Assembly: GCA_965228415.1 (NCBI GenBank)
Contig: OZ245814.1
Span: 7,936,001-8,000,000 of the forward strand
From: Agaribacillus sp965228415
GTDB lineage: Bacteria; Bacteroidota; Bacteroidia; Cytophagales; Cyclobacteriaceae
Reading direction: 5' to 3'
DNA length: 64,000 bases
This document shows positions 47,470 to 56,822 of the stretch, one piece after another. Position 1 is the first letter of the stretch, and the number at the start of each line of letters is the position of its first letter. Under the pieces are notes generated by a model. That model was given only the letters and a program-made list of their open reading frames with translations, was not told the DNA's origin and did no database searches. Position numbers and translations under genes: made by a program.

Positions 47470-48444
47470 ATGGAACGAAGGGATTTTCTAAATAAAAGCA
47501 TTGGCCTTGGTCTCGTGCCAAATACCGCTCTTATCCAGCAAAAAGTTAACATGACCGATGAGGTAGTCATAGAGCGGCCACAACCGGGAAAGCCGCACAA
47601 AGGAAAAGTACTCGCAGCTATCCAGCCTCATTCTGATGATATTTCAATTTTTGCGGCCGGAACGATCGCCAAACTCATCAAAGAGGGATATACCGGGTAC
47701 ATGATCAGAACCAGTAATGACGACCATGCCGGCAGGGGAAATACCGTGGGGGAAGTTATTAAAAACAATGAAAGTGATAACCTGGCTGTTGCAAAGGCAT
47801 TGGGGTTAAAAAAAGTCTACGATCTCAATTACCGGAATCACAGGATGGACAATGTCAGCATTCAGGAAATCAGGGCCAGGCTGATTTTCCTCTTCCGCTT
47901 ATTAAAAGTCGATACCATTGTTACCTATGATCCCTGGGGACATTACGAGGAAAACCCCGATCACTATGTTACCGCCAGGGCTGTTGAGGCAGCGCGTTGG
48001 ATGGCCGGTGGGGGCAGGGATTACCCGGAGCACTTTGAGGCAGGCCTCTCCCCGCATTCAGTCCGGGAACGATATTATTTTGCACGGGGTCCCCAGCTTG
48101 TCAATCGCGTCGTGGACATCGGTGATACTATCGAAAAGAAAATTGATGCAAACCTGGCCAATGTGACACAAGGCCCGGCAGGAGAAGCCGGGGCAAGGCT
48201 AAGGAAAAAGCTGGCATCAGAAAGCAAATACCTTCCGCTATTGGAAGGGGATGAGGAGACTGCTAATCGCAACTATATCAAACACTTTGTTCTTGACATT
48301 GATTCGGTCAGTCAACGGGGGGTACCCTCTGACAGGGAAGTTGGCATGGCCTATGGCCTGAAATGGGCGGAGCGATTTCATTATATTAACGTCGAATCTT
48401 CGCAAATTTCGGATTATATCGATAAGCATGCAAAAAGGAGGTGA
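47470..48444 (+). CDS. PIG-L/LmbE-family zinc deacetylase with Tat-like N-terminus
   Basis: 324 residues. The N-terminus MERRDFLNKSIGLG resembles a twin-arginine signal, so the enzyme may be exported folded. The PIG-L fold shows the metal-binding motif H54-S-D-D57 (family form HPDD) with D57 as likely base. TYDPWGHYEENPDHYVTA follows, where His165 is the third zinc ligand. Family members remove N-acetyl groups from GlcNAc-type sugars or conjugates. It is transcribed in the same direction as the Fn3/Kelch gene 162 bp upstream and converges on the DUF1501 gene. Its place beside a glycan-degradation locus suggests a role on an amino-sugar component, but the substrate is unknown. Confidence 0.87.
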   Translation: MERRDFLNKSIGLGLVPNTALIQQKVNMTDEVVIERPQPGKPHKGKVLAAIQPHSDDISIFAAGTIAKLIKEGYTGYMIRTSNDDHAGRGNTVGEVIKNNESDNLAVAKALGLKKVYDLNYRNHRMDNVSIQEIRARLIFLFRLLKVDTIVTYDPWGHYEENPDHYVTARAVEAARWMAGGGRDYPEHFEAGLSPHSVRERYYFARGPQLVNRVVDIGDTIEKKIDANLANVTQGPAGEAGARLRKKLASESKYLPLLEGDEETANRNYIKHFVLDIDSVSQRGVPSDREVGMAYGLKWAERFHYINVESSQISDYIDKHAKRR

Positions 48445-48558
48445 ACATCCTTAATGTGGTGAACCATTACAGGCTGAAGGACTGGTTCTCTGCAGAGTGT
48501 CCATATTGACTATTCCCGTTGCGTTTACCCTCAAATGTGGGTGGGAGAGGTAACTGAT

Positions 48559-50013
48559 CTAAGCCAGAATTCCTTTTACTACAGTCCCATGTACATCTGT
48601 CAGTCGAAACCGCCTTCCTTGATGCTTGAATATCAACGATTCGTGATCAATGCCAAGGAGGTGAAGAATAGTTGCCTGAAAGTCGTGAACATGAACGGGA
48701 TCCTTGACGACATTATATCCAAACTCATCTGTTTCGCCATAACTAATCCCGGGTTTAACCCCACCACCGGCCATCCATGCACTAAAACAGCGGGGGTGAT
48801 GATCTCTTCCATAACGGGTTCCTGAATTATCCCCCTGCGCATAGTTGGTGCGACCAAATTCACCTCCCCAAATGACAAGTGTATCATCAAGCAGGCCCCG
48901 TCTTTTTAAATCGGTTACCAGGGCAGCGGAGGCCTGATCTGTGTCTTTACATTGCTTGGCTATGTGATCGGGTAAATCGTTGTGGTGATCCCAACCCTGA
49001 TGATATAATTGAATAAAACGCACATCGCGTTCCGCAAGTCTTCTGGCCAGCAAACAATTGGCAGCATAGGTACCCGGGATACGGGATTCGGGTCCGTATA
49101 AGTCATATACTTCGTCAGGTTCACCTGATACGTCCATCACCTCAGGAACCGAAGTTTGCATGCGGTAAGCCATTTCGTATTGGGCAATTCGGGATTTTAC
49201 TTCCGGATTTTGTACCTCCGCATGGTATAGTTGATTTAATTCTTTCAAATAATCCAGGACTCTCCTTCGGCCGTGATGGGATACGCCCTCCGGGTTTGTT
49301 AGATACAGGACCGGTTCTTTGCCGGAACGGAATTGTACGCCCTGATGCAGGGAAGGCAAAAATCCTGTCCCCCATAAACGCGAGGATAAAGGCTGCGCAG
49401 CAGCTACTCTCCCGGACCCCTTAGACAGCAGAACACAAAAAGCGGGAAGGTTCTTATTATCGCTACCCAAACCATAGCTTAACCAGGCACCCATGCTAGG
49501 CCTTCCACTCAATTGAGAACCACTTTGAAAAAATGTCATGGCAGGGTCGTGGTTGATGGCCTCGGTATGTAAAGATTTTACAAAACACAGATCATCCACT
49601 ATTTTGGAGGTATGGGGTAGCAAGTCGCTGACCCAGGCGCCACTCTGCCCGTATTGTTTGAATTCGTGCACTGCCCCTTTAAGTGGAAAGGCTTTTTGAT
49701 TGGCAGTCATTCCCGTGAGTCGTTGCCCCATCCTGACTGACTCCGGCAGATCTTCGTTTTCTCTTTCTTTCAATAAAGGTTTATAATCAAATAATTCCAT
49801 CTGTGCCGGTCCGCCACTTTGAAAAAGATAGATCACCCGCTTGGCGGTGGGAAAGTGATGAGGCAATGTTGACGGCGACATGGACAAAGAATCGGTACGT
49901 CCTAAGCAACCAGGCAATAAACTGCCGAGAGCAGCCAGTCCAACGCCGGAACTGGCCTTGGCTAAAAAAGCCCGTCGACTCAATTGTAATGGTGAAAAAT
50001 TATCCATGTTCAC
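48559..50013 (-). CDS. DUF1501 protein with Tat signal
   Basis: 484 residues (Met3 at 50007 is an alternative start). SRRAFLAKASSGVGLAALGSLLPGC combines a twin-arginine signal with a possible lipobox. The mature part is DUF1501, a sulfatase/alkaline-phosphatase-fold family: YLFQSGGPAQMELFDYKP near the start, HEAINHDPAMTF-type core, GGEFGRTNYAQGD, and GRDHHPRCFSAWMAGGG near the C-terminus. DUF1501 genes nearly always pair with DUF1549/DUF1553 genes, as here (27 bp apart, same strand). This pairing is abundant in Planctomycetes. The function is not established; hydrolysis of a sulfated or phosphorylated glycan substituent is a guess from the fold. Confidence 0.9.
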   Translation of the reverse strand: MNMDNFSPLQLSRRAFLAKASSGVGLAALGSLLPGCLGRTDSLSMSPSTLPHHFPTAKRVIYLFQSGGPAQMELFDYKPLLKERENEDLPESVRMGQRLTGMTANQKAFPLKGAVHEFKQYGQSGAWVSDLLPHTSKIVDDLCFVKSLHTEAINHDPAMTFFQSGSQLSGRPSMGAWLSYGLGSDNKNLPAFCVLLSKGSGRVAAAQPLSSRLWGTGFLPSLHQGVQFRSGKEPVLYLTNPEGVSHHGRRRVLDYLKELNQLYHAEVQNPEVKSRIAQYEMAYRMQTSVPEVMDVSGEPDEVYDLYGPESRIPGTYAANCLLARRLAERDVRFIQLYHQGWDHHNDLPDHIAKQCKDTDQASAALVTDLKRRGLLDDTLVIWGGEFGRTNYAQGDNSGTRYGRDHHPRCFSAWMAGGGVKPGISYGETDEFGYNVVKDPVHVHDFQATILHLLGIDHESLIFKHQGRRFRLTDVHGTVVKGILA

Positions 50014-50040
50014 TATGTTTTATTTGTATGATTTAATCAG

Positions 50041-53000
50041 TTACCCTTTCATGATGGTTTCCGTCATGTTCAAAATCGTATTTGCAACTACCGTGTAAGC
50101 TGCCAGGTTTGGGGCAGACAGTCTCGAATCCACTAAATATTCTCCCACCTTCAGCAGTTTTTCAGCGGCTTCCGGATTTGCATCGAAGTATGTCCGTTCC
50201 TCCTGAAATAAGTTATCTAATAGATGTATTTCCGCCGCATTTGGGGCGCGGGAAGTAGCGAGCCTGAAAGCAAATTCAATTCGATCTTCTATGGTTTCAC
50301 CTCCCTCGCTTAACATTCGCGCAGCCAGCAGCCTCGATGCCTCGGTAAATTGAGGATCATTCAATAAAACCAGGGCCTGCATAGGTGTACTGGTCGCCTC
50401 GCGTCTGATAATGCACTGTTCCCGGCTTGGTGCGTCAAAAATGGTCATGGATGGGGGAGGAATGGTCCGTTTCCAGAAAGTGTAAAGACTTCGCCGGTAT
50501 AACTCATGATTGTGATCCTGGATATACTTGCGCAGGCTTTGATTACCCGAAGCTACCTCAAGCCAAAGTCCTTGTGGTTGATACGGTTTTACGCTGGGGC
50601 CTCCGACCTGCTGACTCAATAAGTCACTAACTGCCAAAGCATGATCCCTAACCATTTCCGCAGATAGTCTCATATGTGCCCCTCTTGCCAGTAAGATGTT
50701 TTCAGGGTCCTGTTGATGAAGTTGGTCGTTGGATTGGACAGTTTGCCGGTAGGTGGCAGACATTACCATCGTCTTTAGCAGCGCCTTGATATCCCAGCCT
50801 GATTCCTGAAACGCCACGGCCAGCCAGTCCAGCAATGCAGGATGAGATGGCAATGACCCCTGACTACCAAAATCACCCGGAGTGGCGACAATTCCACGCC
50901 CAAATATCATTTGCCAATACCGGTTCACTGCCACTCTGGCCGTCAAGGGATTTTGAGGGTCAAACAACCATTTGGCCAGGCCCAGTCTGTTTTTAGAATA
51001 ATCCTCGTTAAACGCCATAACGGCTCCTGGTGTGCCGGCTTCCACCGTGTCTCCCGGGGCATCGTATTGTCCTCTTTCCAGTATAAAAGTAGTCCTGACC
51101 GTATCCATGTCGGCCATGATCATAGTTGGTTTTACTACGATATCTTCCGTGCGGCCTTCTCTTATCTTGTACTCCACCAATCTCCTGGTCAATGCCTGAT
51201 AATCCAGATTTTGATGGGTTAGCTGATGATAAAACAGCCGTTTTAAATCCAATTCGCTTTTTTCCTTTTTACCCAGGAGCGCCGGCAGGGGATTATAGGA
51301 AACCAGCTTGTTAACCTCCTCCTCCGGCAGAGGCCGGTTGAAGAGCATTAATTCATCCAGTTGTGCGGCCATCAAGCCTTTCGTTCCGACACTTTTCCCC
51401 AGGTACAGGTGTTGGGTAGGGGCAATGACTCCTTTTAAATTATCCCCCTGCACATACATATCCATCAAATGGCCATCCATATAAAGCCTGACACCCTTGC
51501 TTTTGCGCGAACCGTCGTGGGTCAAAGTCATATGTACCCACTTATTTTCAGGCAGGGTTTCCTTACTTAGTAGCTGAAGTTTGGTCTTGTTGCGGAAATT
51601 GTTAAAATGCAGGCTGATGGTCTTGCTATTGGTTACCTGAAAAACAAAGTTGGCATTTTTTTCCGTAGCCGGAGAAGCCAGTACCGGACCCCGAATGCCA
51701 CCGTCCAGGGACTTGATCCAAAAACTAATGCTAAAAGGACGAAAAAAGTCAAATGACTTAATAGGATCCAGGTTGGCGTAATTGGTGCCCATAAATTCCA
51801 GTCCCCCGGAAAATTTACCTGTAACAGGAATTAACGCATTGACAGTCCGGGCCGACTTTCCCCCGATTACTTCATCAAGTTGATCATTTTCTATGTAATC
51901 CAGTGGATACCAGGCAACCAGGCCTGCAGGTGTTGGGGTTGTGGTGGTCCCCAGTGAGGAATCCAGATCCAGTTGATTGGTATTAAACCCCTTTGTCCAT
52001 TGTTCATCGGCATATTGCCCCAGCTTTTTGTGCTGGTCCTTAAATAAACCTCGGACATAGCTACGTAGCGCTTCCACCTTTTCTTCGGGCAAGGCAAGCG
52101 ATGGTTTAGCTACCTCCACACCATAATCCACCCGTCCTTTTTCCGGCACGTTATTAAAAAAGCTGAATAATCCATAATAATCCTTTTGCGTAATAGGATC
52201 ATATTTGTGGTCATGGCATTGTGCACATTCTGCCGTTAAACCCATAAATGCTGTGGAAAAAGTATTTACCCGGTCCAGCACATAAGTTACCCGGTATTCT
52301 TCATCGATGACACCTACCTCTTGCGTTATCTTGTGATTCCGGTTAAACGCCGTTGCCAGTTTTTGCTCGTAGGTGGCATCCGGTAGCAGATCTCCGGCTA
52401 ATTGCCATAAAACGAACTGATCGTAGGCCATGTTTTTATTAAATGCCCCGATAACCCAATCCCGCCAGGGCCACATACTGCGTTCAAGATCATCCTGGTA
52501 GCCATGTGAATCAGCGTAACGGGCCAGGTCAAGCCACTCCATCGCCAAGCGTTCACCGAAGGTTTTCTGTGACAAAAAATTATCAACTATTTTCTCATAG
52601 GCATTTGGCGAATCGTCGGCCAGATAAGCATCTATCTCCTTCAGAGAAGGGGGCAAGCCACGCAGGTCAAAAGACAATCTACGGATCAATTTTTCCTTTG
52701 AAGCTTCAGCCGAAGGACCAATCAGTTCCTGCTCCAGACGTGCCAAAATAAAGTTATCAATGGGATTTCTCAACCATTTTGAGTCTGACACTTTCGGCAG
52801 GTCGGGTTTTTCAGGCGGGCTAAATGCCCAATGTGCCTTCCATTCTGCTCCCTGCTTAATCCAACGTTTCAGTATTTCAACCTCGCGGTCGGTCAATGAC
52901 AGGTTGGATTCGGGAGGGGGCATCATTTCCTGGGGGTCTGTGCTGGTAATCAAATGAACTAACCGGCTTTTCTCCGGATTTCCCGGCACAATGGCATAGC

Positions 53001-53250
53001 GTTCTTCCAAACTATCAAGGGCAGCAAAAGCCGTAGATTCCAAATCGAGTCGTAAATCACCCTTTCTTGCTTTCTCATCCGGTCCGTGACAGGCGAAACA
53101 ACGGTCGGATAAGATCGGGCGCACATGGAAATTGAAATCTATTTTCTTCGGCAGGGAAGCATGATTTAGGTTGGGTGCCCTATCCTGTTTACAGCCACTT
53201 TGCAAGAGCAGGAGAAATAATAGGCTAACGGATAAAAATAGATGCTTCAT
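50041..53250 (-). CDS. PSCyt1/DUF1549/LamG/DUF1553 cytochrome lipoprotein
   Basis: 1069 residues from the start at 53250 (MKHLFLSVSLLFLLLLQSGC, lipobox Cys20); a start at 53292 would add 14 residues. Order of domains: a planctomycete-type cytochrome c domain with heme motif C51-F-A-C-H55 followed by GPDEKARKGDLRLD; DUF1549 (WRNPIDNFILARLE-like segment, a second C-A-Q-C-H motif in ECAQCHDHKYDP); a LamG jelly roll around residues 460-650; and DUF1553 (FDPQNPLTARVAVNRYWQMIFGRGIV, PSREQCIIRREATSTPMQALVLLNDP). It is the partner of the adjacent DUF1501 protein. It probably handles electron transfer or binding in a periplasmic degradation complex. The exact reaction is unknown. Confidence 0.92.
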   Translation of the reverse strand: MKHLFLSVSLLFLLLLQSGCKQDRAPNLNHASLPKKIDFNFHVRPILSDRCFACHGPDEKARKGDLRLDLESTAFAALDSLEERYAIVPGNPEKSRLVHLITSTDPQEMMPPPESNLSLTDREVEILKRWIKQGAEWKAHWAFSPPEKPDLPKVSDSKWLRNPIDNFILARLEQELIGPSAEASKEKLIRRLSFDLRGLPPSLKEIDAYLADDSPNAYEKIVDNFLSQKTFGERLAMEWLDLARYADSHGYQDDLERSMWPWRDWVIGAFNKNMAYDQFVLWQLAGDLLPDATYEQKLATAFNRNHKITQEVGVIDEEYRVTYVLDRVNTFSTAFMGLTAECAQCHDHKYDPITQKDYYGLFSFFNNVPEKGRVDYGVEVAKPSLALPEEKVEALRSYVRGLFKDQHKKLGQYADEQWTKGFNTNQLDLDSSLGTTTTPTPAGLVAWYPLDYIENDQLDEVIGGKSARTVNALIPVTGKFSGGLEFMGTNYANLDPIKSFDFFRPFSISFWIKSLDGGIRGPVLASPATEKNANFVFQVTNSKTISLHFNNFRNKTKLQLLSKETLPENKWVHMTLTHDGSRKSKGVRLYMDGHLMDMYVQGDNLKGVIAPTQHLYLGKSVGTKGLMAAQLDELMLFNRPLPEEEVNKLVSYNPLPALLGKKEKSELDLKRLFYHQLTHQNLDYQALTRRLVEYKIREGRTEDIVVKPTMIMADMDTVRTTFILERGQYDAPGDTVEAGTPGAVMAFNEDYSKNRLGLAKWLFDPQNPLTARVAVNRYWQMIFGRGIVATPGDFGSQGSLPSHPALLDWLAVAFQESGWDIKALLKTMVMSATYRQTVQSNDQLHQQDPENILLARGAHMRLSAEMVRDHALAVSDLLSQQVGGPSVKPYQPQGLWLEVASGNQSLRKYIQDHNHELYRRSLYTFWKRTIPPPSMTIFDAPSREQCIIRREATSTPMQALVLLNDPQFTEASRLLAARMLSEGGETIEDRIEFAFRLATSRAPNAAEIHLLDNLFQEERTYFDANPEAAEKLLKVGEYLVDSRLSAPNLAAYTVVANTILNMTETIMKG

Positions 53251-53442
53251 GCCCTTGTGGTATCTGTTAAAAATTTGTTGAAAAGGTATCAAAAGTTTAA
53301 TTTAAACACAAGCTTGACCTTTTTACTTTTGGAAATAACAGACTCGAAATCAGGGTTGCATAATTGAACACATAACATTAACCTTTATTTTGCCCATTTT
53401 GGGCTTTAAATTCATCCATACCTTTAGTGATCGAAGTCACCA

Positions 53443-53898
53443 TTAGGGGTTGTAATAGATCTGTTCCATTTCAGCCCAACTGTTATATCCCTGAAGCGGA
53501 ATTTGCATTGGGTCGCAAATCTCTAACCAGGCTTGATTTCTGGGTTCGGCGGCTAATTTATCCATGTCTCCTTCAAAATCGTTGCCTACGTACTCATAAT
53601 AACCAAATTCGTAGTATTTCCCGTCATCCAGTTTATGAAGAAAAATTGAGAAATTTCTCATATTATATTTTGAGAGAAGATCCCGCACTCCGGGGTTATC
53701 AAAGGCATGAAGCTTTTTGTACGCCGCTATGTTATCCTCCCTCAGGCGGATTACCATGCCAATTCTTTTAACCACATTGTCGTCTTTTTCCGACAATTCA
53801 TTTTTATGCTTTGATGATTGGCCAGCTTGATGACATTGCGCAAGCAATATTACAAGAGTAGAAATGACAGATAGTGCAGTAACAGGAGATTTATACAT
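53443..53898 (-). CDS. exported L-rhamnose/L-fucose mutarotase-like lipoprotein
   Basis: 151 residues, lipobox-like Cys22 (LLAQC). Residues 44-151 match the RhaM/YiiL mutarotase family: RIGMVIRLREDNIAAYKKLH64, then NMRNFSIFLHKLDDGKYYEFGYYEYVG and WLEICDPMQIPL. Such enzymes interconvert alpha and beta anomers of 6-deoxy sugars and are normally cytoplasmic. An exported copy suggests anomer conversion in the periplasm of fucose released by the fucosidases. Its gene is divergent from the symporter gene across a 167-bp region carrying a perfect palindrome, so the two may be co-regulated. Rhamnose is an alternative substrate. Confidence 0.82.
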   Translation of the reverse strand: MYKSPVTALSVISTLVILLAQCHQAGQSSKHKNELSEKDDNVVKRIGMVIRLREDNIAAYKKLHAFDNPGVRDLLSKYNMRNFSIFLHKLDDGKYYEFGYYEYVGNDFEGDMDKLAAEPRNQAWLEICDPMQIPLQGYNSWAEMEQIYYNP

Positions 53899-53921
53899 TG
53901 TAATTAAGTTAAATTTAAAAA

Positions 53922-53938
53922 TTTCTTAAGTTAAGAAA
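53922..53938. promoter_or_regulatory. palindromic operator candidate in divergent promoter region
   Basis: TTTCTTAA-G-TTAAGAAA, a perfect 8-bp inverted repeat around one base, between the divergent mutarotase and symporter genes. The half-site TTAAGAAA(C)T resembles sequences near the ROK gene and the second SusC promoter. It is a candidate binding site for the ROK regulator encoded at 58119. Confidence 0.5.
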
Positions 53939-54065
53939 CTATTGTATATTCTAAATTAATATTGTTATAATCTACTTTGGATGAGTATTTTGGTAAATAA
54001 TTTAATTATTGCCTCGAAAATATAATAATTTATTATAACTTTATAAAGTAATATTAATAAGTATT

Positions 54066-55685
54066 GTGGAAATATCATCGATAGACCTTTCAATAATTCT
54101 AATCTACATGTTTGGTATCGTTGCCCTGGGGATATTTTCTACCAGAAAACAGCAATTAACCAGCGACAACTATTTCCTTGCGGGGAGAGGGCTCTCCTGG
54201 CCCACGATAGGGGCGGCACTTTTTGCCTCGAATATTTCTACGATCCATCTTACCGGGTTAGCGGCTGACGGTTACAGATTGGGACTGGTCGCTGGAAACT
54301 GGGAATGGATGGCCACTTTCACTTTGATCTTATTGGGGATTGTTTTTGCTCCTTTTTATATAAAGACCAAAATTTCAACACTTCCGGAGTTTTTGGAGAG
54401 ACGATTTGATTCCCGGTCAAGAACATTTCTGGCCTTTATGGGGATTGTGGGTGCATTATTTATTCATATTGGTATAAGCATTTACGCTGGTGCCATTGTT
54501 TTCCAGAAGTTTTTCGGGGTAAATGTATACGTTTCTATTCTGGTAGTTTCATTAATGACGACTATTTATACAGTTTTTGGAGGGCTTAAAGCTGTTGTGA
54601 TTACCGAAAATGTTCAAACCATTATTCTGCTCCTGGGGTCAACAATTCTTACGACAATCGCAGTCTTGGCAGTAAGGGACCTGGGAGTGAATAACTGGTC
54701 TGAATTAAATTCAACCCTGAAACCGGGTCAATTAGAGATGCTTCATACCAAAGATTCTGAAATAGGTGGTTCGGAGGGTTATACCTGGTATGCGTTTTTC
54801 CTGGGGTACCCGGTTCTTGGTATATGGTATTGGTGTACTGATCAAACTATTGTTCAGCGAGTGCTGGGCGCCAAAACTCAACTCGATGCACAAAGAGGTG
54901 CTTTGTTTGCGGGACTTCTGAAGATATTACCGGTTTTCATCCTGATCTTACCCGGAGTATTAGCGTTCGCTTTGTTTGAAGAAGCTATTAATCATCCTAA
55001 TGAAACACTGCCTGTGCTGATCAATCAATTGTTGCCTATTGGTCTAAAAGGTATTTTTGCCGCCGCCCTGTTGGCGGCCTTAATGAGTACTGTTGCGGCG
55101 GCTTTAAATGGTTGTTCTTCGTTGGTGGCAGTGGATATTATTAAAAGACTTAATCCAAATGTTTCAGATAGCCGGCAGGTGAAATATGGTCGCATCACCG
55201 CTGTGGTTGTAATGGTTATTTCAATATTATGGTCAACTCAGGGGGGAAAGTTTGGTAGTATATTTCAGGCTATCAATGATATAGCCGGAGCTATTGCACC
55301 TCCTATCTCCGCAGTTTTTCTGCTAGGCGTTTTTTATAAAAGAGGGACAAAAGAAGCCGCCTTTTATACATTGGTATCGGGTTTTGTGCTGGGTGTGGCA
55401 GTGTTTTTACTGGATTTTGAACCGGTTAGCGGATATAAATATATTACCAAAGGATTAGGCATACATTTCCTGATGAGGGGTTGGTGGGTATTTTGTATTA
55501 GTATGGTGCTCTTTGTTGTTATGAGCCAATTAACGGTGGCACCTGACCAGCGACAAATTAAGGAAACAACATGGGTCGACCCCAGGGCGGTTATTGAAGG
55601 GCCACTTAGAAACATTTTTGATATTCGTTTACTGGCGGGATTCCTGTTGCTACTGATGGTGGTATTGTATTTTATTTTTGGTTAA
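54066..55685 (+). CDS. sodium/solute symporter (SSS family)
   Basis: 539 residues beginning at a GTG codon; there is no earlier in-frame start that suits a membrane protein. About 14 hydrophobic segments. The family pattern is clear: SSIDLSIILIYMFGIVALGIFSTRKQ at the N-terminus, DNYFLAGRGLSWPTIGAALFASNISTIHLTGLA, then the conserved GGLKAVVITENVQTIILL and ALMSTVAAALNGCSSLVAVDI. It resembles SGLT-type sugar transporters and should bring monosaccharide across the inner membrane with Na+. Fucose is the likely cargo given the adjacent mutarotase and the fucosidases. It heads a four-gene unit with two dehydrogenases and a ROK regulator. Confidence 0.93.
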   Translation: MEISSIDLSIILIYMFGIVALGIFSTRKQQLTSDNYFLAGRGLSWPTIGAALFASNISTIHLTGLAADGYRLGLVAGNWEWMATFTLILLGIVFAPFYIKTKISTLPEFLERRFDSRSRTFLAFMGIVGALFIHIGISIYAGAIVFQKFFGVNVYVSILVVSLMTTIYTVFGGLKAVVITENVQTIILLLGSTILTTIAVLAVRDLGVNNWSELNSTLKPGQLEMLHTKDSEIGGSEGYTWYAFFLGYPVLGIWYWCTDQTIVQRVLGAKTQLDAQRGALFAGLLKILPVFILILPGVLAFALFEEAINHPNETLPVLINQLLPIGLKGIFAAALLAALMSTVAAALNGCSSLVAVDIIKRLNPNVSDSRQVKYGRITAVVVMVISILWSTQGGKFGSIFQAINDIAGAIAPPISAVFLLGVFYKRGTKEAAFYTLVSGFVLGVAVFLLDFEPVSGYKYITKGLGIHFLMRGWWVFCISMVLFVVMSQLTVAPDQRQIKETTWVDPRAVIEGPLRNIFDIRLLAGFLLLLMVVLYFIFG

Positions 55686-55745
55686 CAGATGCGAAAAGGG
55701 GCATTAAATAACGAATTTATTGCTAACGATTAATAAGGACTAAAT

Positions 55746-56768
55746 ATGAGACAGGCCGTAATGACTAAACCTGGCAAAATAGAGATCGGGGAGGTACCCG
55801 AACCCGGGCAAGTGAATAAACATGAGATAAAACTTAGGATACGGAAAATTGGTGTTTGCGGAAGTGATATTCATGTCTATCACGGCAAACATCCCTTTAC
55901 ATCCTACCCGGTTATTCAAGGCCATGAATACAGCGGTGAGGTGGTGGAAGTGGGTGAATTAGTAAAAAAAGTTAAACCAGGTGATAAGGCTACAGCCCGG
56001 CCGCAGCAGGTATGTGGAAAATGCCCACCTTGTCTCAGGGGGGATTACAATATTTGCAATAACTTGAAAGTTGAGGGTTTCCAGGCTCCTGGAACGGCTC
56101 AGGATTATTTTGTTCTTCCCGAGGATCGCATAATTAGGTTACCGGATGCATTATCCTACGAGCAAGGTGCCATGATAGAGCCAGCTGCCGTTGGAGCCCA
56201 CGCTACCAGTAGATCCGGTGACCTAAAAGGAAAAAATGTAATGGTATTTGGGGCCGGCCCTATTGGGAATTTGGTTGCACAATTTGCGCAGGCCCGCGGT
56301 GCCGCTAAGGTGCTCATTACAGACATTAGCGAATTCCGGCTTAACAAAGCTAAGGAATGTGGAATAAGATATACCGCTAATATTGCCAATGAGGATTTAG
56401 GAAAGGCCGTCAGGAAGGTATTTGCCAATGAAGGGTTTGACGTGGTTTTTGAATGTGCCGGGGTTGAAATTACCCTTGATCTGGCTATTCAACATGTCAA
56501 TAAAGGAGGTAAAGTTGTCGTGGTGGCAGTGTATGGAGACCGCCCTGAAGTGGATATGGCGGTGGTTGGTGACAGGGAGTTAAGCCTGATTGGCACCCTA
56601 ATGTATAAGCATGAGGATTATGAAGAATCCGTAGCGTTAATTCAGTCCGGATTAATCAAAACGGAGCCACTGTTCACAGGACATTTCCGGTTTGAAAAAT
56701 ACCTGGACGCTTATAAATACATAGATGAGCAGGGAGATAGGTCCCTGAAAGTGATCATTGACTTGTAA
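55746..56768 (+). CDS. zinc-dependent medium-chain dehydrogenase (sorbitol/threonine dehydrogenase-like)
   Basis: 340 residues. Catalytic zinc ligands Cys38 (GVCGSD), His60 and Glu61 (QGHEYSGE), and the full structural zinc set Cys90, Cys93, Cys96, Cys104 are present. The NAD(P)-binding loop is GAGPIGNLVAQ. An acidic Asp after the second beta strand (LITDISE) favours NAD+. It oxidises a polyol or sugar hydroxyl, or runs in reverse. It lies 60 bp after the symporter gene and 54 bp before the iron alcohol dehydrogenase. A role in oxidising L-fucose or a downstream intermediate is inferred; the precise substrate is unknown. Confidence 0.92.
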   Translation: MRQAVMTKPGKIEIGEVPEPGQVNKHEIKLRIRKIGVCGSDIHVYHGKHPFTSYPVIQGHEYSGEVVEVGELVKKVKPGDKATARPQQVCGKCPPCLRGDYNICNNLKVEGFQAPGTAQDYFVLPEDRIIRLPDALSYEQGAMIEPAAVGAHATSRSGDLKGKNVMVFGAGPIGNLVAQFAQARGAAKVLITDISEFRLNKAKECGIRYTANIANEDLGKAVRKVFANEGFDVVFECAGVEITLDLAIQHVNKGGKVVVVAVYGDRPEVDMAVVGDRELSLIGTLMYKHEDYEESVALIQSGLIKTEPLFTGHFRFEKYLDAYKYIDEQGDRSLKVIIDL

Positions 56769-56822
56769 TCGTAGGTATATAACCATAAAAACATTTTCAA
56801 CCGTAACAGAAAGCTGCAGTAT

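Noticed and set aside
48434..48443. Perfect Shine-Dalgarno-like AAGGAGGTGA
   Set aside because: It is formed by the last codons and stop of the PIG-L gene and no reading frame follows on that strand; Bacteroidota also make little use of such sites.
48461..48488. GAACCA...TGGTTC inverted repeat between convergent genes, possible bidirectional terminator
   Set aside because: The stem is only 6 bp with a 16-nt loop and no T tract; too weak to annotate.
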